From NCBI GenBank assembly GCA_002415465.1, contig DHYT01000016.1, forward strand, positions 1 to 12,626: 12,626 nucleotides of DNA, given 5' to 3'. Made by a program: the position numbers and the translations under genes. The notes under the pieces are model-generated. The model was not told where the DNA came from and ran no database searches. It worked only from the letters and a program-made list of their open reading frames with translations. Shown in pieces: positions 7,205-12,626 of this stretch (its first letter is position 1; the number at the start of each line of letters is the position of its first letter). This DNA is from Desulfobulbaceae bacterium UBA5123. Its GTDB lineage: Bacteria; Desulfobacterota; Desulfobulbia; Desulfobulbales; UBA5123.

Positions 7205-10200
7205 AAACCGCCCTCCCCGGACCGCCAAAACGGCAGAAAAAATCTTGTCGGCGTCAACCCGTCCGCCGTCAGGGTCCCGAAGGTAACCACCGTCGCCGGC
7301 ACGCCGGCGTTCCCGGCGGCGACAACCCCGCCCCTCTCCGCATCGACCGGCACCTCGATCTGGCCGACGCTCTCATAACGCAGGGGAACCACCGGCTTGG
7401 AGGCAAAATAGAAATCGACCACATCCATGTTGCCGGCGTAATCCCGCTCCAGAACAATGCTTTTCGCCAACTCGGTCCAGAGCGGCAAGGCCCCGGTGGA
7501 GCCCGTTATATGGGTGGTGGTTCGCTGCATGGGCGCATTGTCGTCAAAGCCGACATAGGCGGTCACCACATAGCCGCCCTGCAGGGAGGCGCAGTTTTTC
7601 GCCCCCCCGCCGGCGGGGACGACCCCCGCGAAGGCGGCGTTGGTATAGCGGTTGGCGGTGCCGGTTTTGCCGATCACCGGCCAGACCAGATGCAACTCGG
7701 AGAGCTGCTCCTCCTTGATCGGATCACGACTGTGCAACAAGAGGTTGGTCGCCGCATAATTGCCGGTGCCGAAGCGGACCACGTTCCGCATGATATCCGC
7801 AACCGCCACCGCAACGGGAGGCGCAACCGCCCGCCGCCGCAACCGCTGCGGCGCGAAAATGACCTCGCCGTCGCTGTTCTCCACCCGATCGATGATGGCG
7901 ATGGCGTCGCCGAGTTCACCGACCTCGTTGCGAAAGGTGTCGCCACCGGCCATCGCCTCGTAGACCCGGCTCGCCTCGAGAAGACTGATCACGTTGGAGC
8001 CCAGGGGGAACGACAAGACCGGATCCAGCTTGCTCTCGATCCCGAGCTCCCGGCTCAGGGCGATCATGTAGCGCAAGCCCGCCAACACCCGGAAATCGTG
8101 AACCTGATGGAGCACCTCCGGTTCATAGGCGGGCAAGGCGGCAAGGGCGGCGTACTCTTTCTCGATGAGCGCCCGCAACTGATCCAGGGTGGCGACGCTC
8201 AGCCGCCCCTCGATGGAGACCTGCCGCCAGAATTGCTGTCGGCCGGCCTCGTCCATGCCGGCCAGCCGGTCACGCAACGAGCCGTCGCCAACCGGCTGCC
8301 ATTCGCCGGATGCCGGCGCCCCGCCATACCGGTACCGGTCTTCGGCCCGGTTGTGATACAACGCCCCTTCCCGCAGCCGCGCCCTGTCGCCGGCCGGCGC
8401 GGCCTCCGCTTCCCCGGTCTCCATCACTCTCCGCACGGCGGCGAGATTATCCCGCAGGGCGAAATAGCGAAGCGCGTTCCGCTTCAATATCTCCCGCCGC
8501 AAGGCGAACTCGTCCAACTCCTTGCGATTAGCGGCGCCCACGGCCTCCCGCGCGACCCTGGTCATGAAATCGTTGAAATCCTGCCCGTACGGCAGGTCTT
8601 GCAATGCCTCATACTCGGCGGTGCGTCCGGCAAAGAGCAGATCCGGGCCCAGCCGCCGCACCGCCCTGGCATAGGCGGCCCGCCGGAGAACATTCTGATC
8701 GATCACCACCCCCAGTCCATCGCGGATGCGGCGCTTGTACTCCTGAGATGTTTCCCCCTCCGACATGGCCAGCCCGAGATGTTCCGTCAACTCCTTGAAC
8801 TGGGCGGGCGACAGCCGGTCACAGAGATGGTAGAGCAGCCAGACGGTGGCGACATTCTCCGAATGGACGCCGGCCCAGCTCATGGAAACCCGCTCATAGG
8901 GACTTTGATGATCCGGGCGCGGAAAGTACGCCTGCCTTTGATAGGAAAACACGGCGCGCCGGTTGTCCAGCGCATCGGCGCTGTTCCAGCCGAGTTGCAG
9001 GGCGGCGCAATAGACCAGGGGCTTGATCACCGAGCCCATCGACCGCTTGGCGCTCACCGCCCGATTGTAATAGTGGTTTTCGAAACCGCCCGCCATGGCG
9101 CGGATGGACCCCTCCTTCATGATCAACATCGCGCCCTGCAGCTTGGGATACTTGGCCAACTCCAGCAGACAGACATTGGCAATCGGATCGATCTCCCGCA
9201 CCTGGACAAAAACCCGATCGCCCACCGCCAACTGGGCCAGCATGTGGCGCAGCTCCTTGTCGCCGGCCTGACTCCAGCGCTGCTGTTCATAACGCGCCAG
9301 CGACTCGGCCAGCGGCATCAGCCCTTCCCGGTCGATACGGCCGACAAGTTCGGAGCCGACGCCGAAGGAGACGGTTACCACCGGCGCGGCGGCTTCGATG
9401 CCGACCACCTTCCCGAACAGCAGCGCCCCTTTCTCGATAACCGAGGCGCCACGGTTGCCGGGCAACAACTTGTATTCGTGCTGCACCACGTTCCGGTCAA
9501 AGCCCCGCATCCGCACGTCCAACCGGGAGAGCTCCTGCTGCATGTCGCGCAGCCCCTGCTCCTGCAGGTCGCGTTCCACCGTGGTCACGATCCGAATCCC
9601 GGAGGTGGCGATGTTATCGATGCCGTGCTCCCAAAGGGCCTCCTCCACCTCCGGGGTGTCCAGCGCATCCTTGACCAGATCCATGACGGTGTTGAGCGAA
9701 TAGGACATCTTCCCCTGCCGGAAGGGGATCTCCCGGCGGATGGCCGCCTGATACTGCGCGGCGTCGATCATCTTCAAGGCGTACATCTGCGCCAGCACAT
9801 AGCCGGTCCGCCGCTTGGCGAGCAACCGGGCCTTGGCCATGGCCGCGTCGTCGCGCTTGATGAACGGGTTGTAGGTGTTGGGGCTCTTGACGCTGCCGGC
9901 GATAAAGGCGCATTCGACCAGATCAAGCGCCGCCACCGGCTTGTCGAAATAATAGCGCGAGGCGACGCCCAAACCGCGGCCGTTTCCGCTCACATAGAAC
10001 TGGTTGACGTAAAACTCGAGGATTTTCTTCTTGGGATAGTGGTATTCAAGCCGCAGGGCATAGATAAGCTCCTTGAGCTTGGCCTGCACCGAACGGCTTT
10101 TACGCTTGAACAGATTCTTGGCGGCCTGCTGGGTGATGGTGCTGCCGCCCTGGACGATCCGCCCGGCGCGGAGATTGGCGGCCATGGCCCGGAACATGCC

Positions 10201-10515
10201 GGGGATATCGATGCCGAAGTGATTGAAGAAGTCATGGTCTTCCGCGGCGAGAATGGCATCAACGAAACGTTTGGGCAACTGTTCGTAAGCAACATACTGG
10301 CGGTGGGTCTTCTCAAAAAAAACCCCGATCCTGGACTGGCCGTCGCTGTAGTAAACCGGGCTCTCCACCGCCAGGATGTCCTTGATGCTGCCCTGGCGGA
10401 TCGCCTGGCCGGGGCTGTACACCACCAGCCAGACAACGATGCCGGCGACGGCGGCCACGGCAAGAGAGGTGAGTGCGGCGGAGTAAAAGAGACAACGTTT
10501 CAGCATGATATCCAT
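7201..10515 (-). CDS. Class A (bifunctional) penicillin-binding protein with enlarged transpeptidase region
   Basis: This 1104-residue inner-membrane enzyme polymerises glycan strands and cross-links peptidoglycan in the periplasm. A membrane anchor spans about residues 9-33. The GT51 glycosyltransferase (about 50-225) shows the catalytic EDHDFF (E92), GGSTITQQ (123-130) and KLKELIYALRLEY. A beta-rich OB-like segment lies at about 342-447. The transpeptidase motifs are S495-V-I-K498, S552-E-N554 and K950-T-G952. The spacing from SxN to KTG is about 396 residues, much longer than in common class A enzymes, owing to an insertion at about 582-812. Total length is well above the usual 700-900. 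The start is uncertain: ATG at 10515 is chosen, ATG at 10506 and GTG at 10539 are alternatives, and none has a strong Shine-Dalgarno sequence. It diverges from a lytic transglycosylase and is coupled to the downstream lipoprotein gene by ATGA. Confidence 0.95.
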   Translation of the reverse strand: MDIMLKRCLFYSAALTSLAVAAVAGIVVWLVVYSPGQAIRQGSIKDILAVESPVYYSDGQSRIGVFFEKTHRQYVAYEQLPKRFVDAILAAEDHDFFNHFGIDIPGMFRAMAANLRAGRIVQGGSTITQQAAKNLFKRKSRSVQAKLKELIYALRLEYHYPKKKILEFYVNQFYVSGNGRGLGVASRYYFDKPVAALDLVECAFIAGSVKSPNTYNPFIKRDDAAMAKARLLAKRRTGYVLAQMYALKMIDAAQYQAAIRREIPFRQGKMSYSLNTVMDLVKDALDTPEVEEALWEHGIDNIATSGIRIVTTVERDLQEQGLRDMQQELSRLDVRMRGFDRNVVQHEYKLLPGNRGASVIEKGALLFGKVVGIEAAAPVVTVSFGVGSELVGRIDREGLMPLAESLARYEQQRWSQAGDKELRHMLAQLAVGDRVFVQVREIDPIANVCLLELAKYPKLQGAMLIMKEGSIRAMAGGFENHYYNRAVSAKRSMGSVIKPLVYCAALQLGWNSADALDNRRAVFSYQRQAYFPRPDHQSPYERVSMSWAGVHSENVATVWLLYHLCDRLSPAQFKELTEHLGLAMSEGETSQEYKRRIRDGLGVVIDQNVLRRAAYARAVRRLGPDLLFAGRTAEYEALQDLPYGQDFNDFMTRVAREAVGAANRKELDEFALRREILKRNALRYFALRDNLAAVRRVMETGEAEAAPAGDRARLREGALYHNRAEDRYRYGGAPASGEWQPVGDGSLRDRLAGMDEAGRQQFWRQVSIEGRLSVATLDQLRALIEKEYAALAALPAYEPEVLHQVHDFRVLAGLRYMIALSRELGIESKLDPVLSFPLGSNVISLLEASRVYEAMAGGDTFRNEVGELGDAIAIIDRVENSDGEVIFAPQRLRRRAVAPPVAVAVADIMRNVVRFGTGNYAATNLLLHSRDPIKEEQLSELHLVWPVIGKTGTANRYTNAAFAGVVPAGGGAKNCASLQGGYVVTAYVGFDDNAPMQRTTTHITGSTGALPLWTELAKSIVLERDYAGNMDVVDFYFASKPVVPLRYESVGQIEVPVDAERGGVVAAGNAGVPATVVTFGTLTADGLTPTRFFLPFWRSGEGGL
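7211..7218 (-). promoter_or_regulatory. Ribosome binding site of the lipoprotein gene
   Basis: GGGGAGGG on the minus strand lies 6 bases before the ATG at 7204 and inside the last codons of the penicillin-binding protein gene. It fixes the lipoprotein start at the ATGA overlap. Confidence 0.65.
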
Positions 10516-10691
10516 TTTCGGCCGGCCGACCCCAACCACCTGCCCGGGAGAGCAGGCACAGCACCGGACCGATCATTTTTCATTGCACATGAAGGCGGAG
10601 TCATGTAAAAACCAGCAAACTGCGCATGACCGCAAAAAAGACGGAAAAACGGCACATCCGTCGCAAGAAGATATAATACAGGGGAATCCAC
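10516..10691. promoter_or_regulatory. Divergent intergenic region between penicillin-binding protein and lytic transglycosylase genes
   Basis: About 176 bases must carry promoters firing in both directions. Visible elements are a spaced inverted repeat at 10587-10606, a smaller one (ACGG-N5-CCGT) at 10649-10661, a 5-bp hairpin CCTGC-N8-GCAGG at 10539-10556 near the penicillin-binding protein start, and a purine-rich AGGGGAA ribosome binding site before 10692. I could not assign a convincing -35/-10 pair on either strand. Confidence 0.5.
10587..10606. repeat. Spaced inverted repeat, candidate operator
   Basis: ACATGA-N8-TCATGT is a perfect inverted repeat with 6-base arms in the divergent region. 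A further CATGA occurs at 10625-10629. The geometry suits a dimeric DNA-binding protein that could control both cell-wall genes. It is not a terminator, because the loop is long and the stem short and AT-rich. Confidence 0.3.
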
Positions 10692-12377
10692 ATGTCCACA
10701 GACAAAACCAGCTTGCCCCATATTCCACTGGTCATCGGCCTGCTGGCCCTTTGTCTCGCCTGCGTCCCCCAGCATACCCAGAATCTCGCCGCCGGCCAAA
10801 TGCCCCCCCCCAAGCCGAAACAGATCGAACTCATCGTCCCGGAGCCGGCCGAACCCGCCGCCGATGAAGCCGTGGAGGAGGAGGTTGCCGCCGAGCCCGA
10901 GGAAGAAACAACCATCACCGATGCGGAGCAGACCGTCACCGAAGAGGTCAAGGAACTGGCCAATCTCGACAACGACTGGCAGGAAGGCCATGCCGCCGAC
11001 GAAAAGGAAATACTCAACGATTTCCCGATCACCGTCAACCTGCAGGTTGAGTACTACCTGGACTTCTTCCAGAACAGCCAGCACCACACCTTTGCCCGCT
11101 GGCTGGCCCAGGCCGGCCGCTATCTCCCGATGATCCGGGAAAAGCTGTCCGACGCCGGGCTCCCCCAGGACCTGGCCTACCTGCCGATGATCGAAAGCGG
11201 CTACAATCTCACCGCCTGCTCGTCGTCCGGCGCCGCCGGCCCATGGCAATTCATGGCCGGCACCGCCCACAATCTCGGCCTGAAGGTCGATGAGGATATC
11301 GATGAACGGCGCGACCCTTTCAAGTCTACCGACGCCGCCATCAAATACCTGGAGGCGCTGTATAACGAATTCGGCTCCTGGTATCTGGCGGTGGCCGCCT
11401 ACAACGCCGGCGAGGGCCGGGTCAGACAGGCTATCAGCAACAAGGGCTCCGACAACTTCTGGAAGCTCGCCCAGGGCAGCACCCTCAACATCGAAACCAA
11501 ACGCTATGTGCCCAAGCTGATCGCCGCCATCATGATCGCCCGAAACCCCGACAAATACGGCTTCGACGAAGTCATCCCGGAGCCGCCGCTTGCCTATGAC
11601 GAGATCAAAACCCCGCCCCGGACCGCCCTGAAGGCGGTGGCGGTGGCTGGCAACATCCCCATTGAACAGCTGCGCGACCTCAACCGCCAACTCCTGCGCG
11701 GCACCACCCCAGCCAACCAGAAGGGCTACATCATCCGGGTGCCGGTGGGCAAGAGTGATCTGGTCGCGCAAAACTTCTCCCGCGTCCGCGCCACCCCCAC
11801 CACCGAATTCCGGACCCACGTCGTCAGCGGCCGCGAAACCCTGGCCAAGATCGCCAGACGCTACAACCTCACCAAAACCATCCTGCGCAAGGCCAACAAT
11901 CTGCACGGCAACAGCGTCAAAAACGGCCAGCGCCTCCAGATTCCCTGCCAGACCATGGCCTACAGCCTGGCCAGCGAACATGAACCCGCCGGCCAACAGA
12001 AGGTCGCCGCCCTCAACACCGACAACCTGGTGCTCCACCGGATCAAGAAAGGCGAGAATCTGTCCCAGATCGCCGACCGCTATAACGTCACCCCCCAACA
12101 GATCGCCGACTGGAACGACCTCAAGAGCGTCAACGACATTCGGGCGGGCCAGAAACTGGCCATCTACCTCGACGACGCCCGCCGCAACGCCAAACAGAGC
12201 CGGACAGAGCCGCAGCAACACACTTACTATCAGGTGCAGGGCGGCGACTCCCTCTGGACCATCGCCAAGAAATTCAACCTCCCCGTCGAGGAAATCAGGC
12301 GCCTCAACAAGCTAGAGGACGACATCATCAAGCCTGGCGTGCGACTCATCATCAAGGAATCCGACCTGGGCGCGTAA
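10692..12377 (+). CDS. MltD-like lytic transglycosylase with three LysM domains, predicted lipoprotein
   Basis: This 561-residue envelope enzyme cleaves the glycan strand between MurNAc and GlcNAc, leaving 1,6-anhydroMurNAc ends. The signal segment PLVIGLLALCLAC puts a likely lipidated cysteine at residue 24, though the lipobox is imperfect. Residues about 45-90 are strongly acidic (Glu/Asp/Ala/Pro), probably a disordered linker. The SLT goose-lysozyme-like domain spans about 140-275, with catalytic E168 in LPMIESGYN, then GAAGPWQFM (180-188) and the AAYNAGEGRV segment (235-244). Three LysM peptidoglycan-binding repeats follow at about 374-418, 447-492 and 511-555. The architecture matches the MltD family. 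AGGGGA lies about 6 bases before the ATG. It diverges from the class A synthase, a natural pairing of wall synthesis and hydrolysis. Its stop overlaps the next start as TAATG. Confidence 0.94.
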   Translation: MSTDKTSLPHIPLVIGLLALCLACVPQHTQNLAAGQMPPPKPKQIELIVPEPAEPAADEAVEEEVAAEPEEETTITDAEQTVTEEVKELANLDNDWQEGHAADEKEILNDFPITVNLQVEYYLDFFQNSQHHTFARWLAQAGRYLPMIREKLSDAGLPQDLAYLPMIESGYNLTACSSSGAAGPWQFMAGTAHNLGLKVDEDIDERRDPFKSTDAAIKYLEALYNEFGSWYLAVAAYNAGEGRVRQAISNKGSDNFWKLAQGSTLNIETKRYVPKLIAAIMIARNPDKYGFDEVIPEPPLAYDEIKTPPRTALKAVAVAGNIPIEQLRDLNRQLLRGTTPANQKGYIIRVPVGKSDLVAQNFSRVRATPTTEFRTHVVSGRETLAKIARRYNLTKTILRKANNLHGNSVKNGQRLQIPCQTMAYSLASEHEPAGQQKVAALNTDNLVLHRIKKGENLSQIADRYNVTPQQIADWNDLKSVNDIRAGQKLAIYLDDARRNAKQSRTEPQQHTYYQVQGGDSLWTIAKKFNLPVEEIRRLNKLEDDIIKPGVRLIIKESDLGA

Positions 12378-12626
12378 TGGAAATCAGCGGCAAGACCGCT
12401 CTGGTTCTGGGGGCGGCGAAAGGGATCGGCAAGGAAATCGGCATGGCCCTGGCCGAGGCCGGGGCAACGGTGGTCTTCACCTGCTTCGACTGGCCGGAGG
12501 AATCGGCCCGCCTGCGGCAGGAGGTGACGGCCATGGCCGGCAACCATCGCGTCTGCACGGTGGACCTGCGGGACCCGCAGCAGGTTGAGCGGCTCATCGC
12601 CTCCATCCGCGACCTCACCCCCACCA
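12377..12626 (+). CDS. Short-chain dehydrogenase/reductase (SDR), N-terminal fragment
   Basis: The first 83 codons are present and the gene runs off the right edge. The protein opens MEISGKTALVLGAAKGIGKE. This contains the SDR nucleotide-binding motif GxxxGIG (GAAKGIG) after the first beta strand, and a later VDLRD segment at the usual position of the acidic residue that contacts the adenine ring. Such enzymes use NAD(P)H to reduce or oxidise carbonyl/hydroxyl groups. FabG-type 3-oxoacyl-ACP reductase is one possibility, but the catalytic Ser-Tyr-Lys lie outside the window, so the substrate cannot be called. The ATG shares its A with the TAA stop of the transglycosylase gene and lacks its own strong ribosome binding site. 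Translation by termination-reinitiation is therefore likely. Confidence 0.9.
   Translation, partial: MEISGKTALVLGAAKGIGKEIGMALAEAGATVVFTCFDWPEESARLRQEVTAMAGNHRVCTVDLRDPQQVERLIASIRDLTPT

Noticed and set aside
7510..10608. A 1032-codon open frame on the plus strand opposite the penicillin-binding protein gene
   Set aside because: It is antisense to a gene with clear GT51 and transpeptidase motifs, has no recognisable domain and His/Gln/Gly/Pro/Leu-rich composition typical of reverse-strand shadows in GC-rich DNA.
10672..10677. A perfect TATAAT hexamer upstream of the lytic transglycosylase gene
   Set aside because: It lies only 14 bases before the ATG, so transcription would start inside the ribosome binding site. 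The hexamer 17 bases upstream (ACGGCA) is a poor -35. It is more likely chance, although a near-leaderless transcript cannot be excluded.
10500..12221. A 573-codon open frame on the minus strand opposite the lytic transglycosylase gene
   Set aside because: It is antisense to a well-supported SLT/LysM gene, dominated by Gly, Val, Leu and Asp with no motif, and explained by codon bias of the real gene.
1..12626. Search for tRNA, rRNA, CRISPR arrays, insertion sequences, integrases, att sites or toxin-antitoxin genes
   Set aside because: No cloverleaf-like segment, regularly spaced direct repeats, transposase motifs or terminal inverted repeats were seen; nearly all the sequence is accounted for by the listed genes.

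Overview
The window is a GC-rich bacterial chromosome segment with tightly packed genes. It holds a chemotaxis-type signalling cluster beside a cell-wall (peptidoglycan) module. Gene content and order (cheA-cheW-cheR-cheD-HDOD-receiver, with a very long class A penicillin-binding protein) suggest a Gram-negative deltaproteobacterium-like organism such as a Desulfuromonadia/Geobacter relative. That assignment rests on protein style only and is an inference. The predicted lipoprotein and lytic transglycosylase support a Gram-negative envelope. I see no rRNA, tRNA, CRISPR, insertion sequence or phage gene.

Minus strand, read from about 10515 down to 1. First comes a class A penicillin-binding protein (10515-7201). 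Its stop codon overlaps the start (ATGA) of a proline-rich, TPR-like lipoprotein (7204-5483). A 158-base gap follows, carrying two perfect inverted repeats. Then come cheA (5324-3063), cheW (3009-2497), cheR (2382-1549), cheD (1487-1008), an HDOD-domain gene (1011-163, again an ATGA overlap) and the first 18 codons of a response-regulator receiver protein cut by the window edge (55-1).

Plus strand, diverging from the penicillin-binding protein across about 176 bases. A MltD-like lytic transglycosylase with three LysM repeats (10692-12377) overlaps by one base (TAATG) the start of a short-chain dehydrogenase/reductase that runs off the right edge (12377 onward).

How the genes work together. 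CheA autophosphorylates and is coupled to receptors by CheW. CheR methylates and CheD deamidates receptors for adaptation. The receiver protein at the left edge is a likely phosphoryl acceptor. The HDOD protein is a probable extra output or regulator. No receptor, CheB, CheC or CheX is visible. On the envelope side, the penicillin-binding protein builds and cross-links peptidoglycan, the LysM enzyme cleaves it, and the coupled lipoprotein is a candidate partner or activator of the synthase, by analogy with LpoA/PBP1A. The most interesting points are that synthase-lipoprotein pair, the roughly 230-residue insertion in the synthase's transpeptidase region, and the inverted repeats in the two main intergenic gaps.
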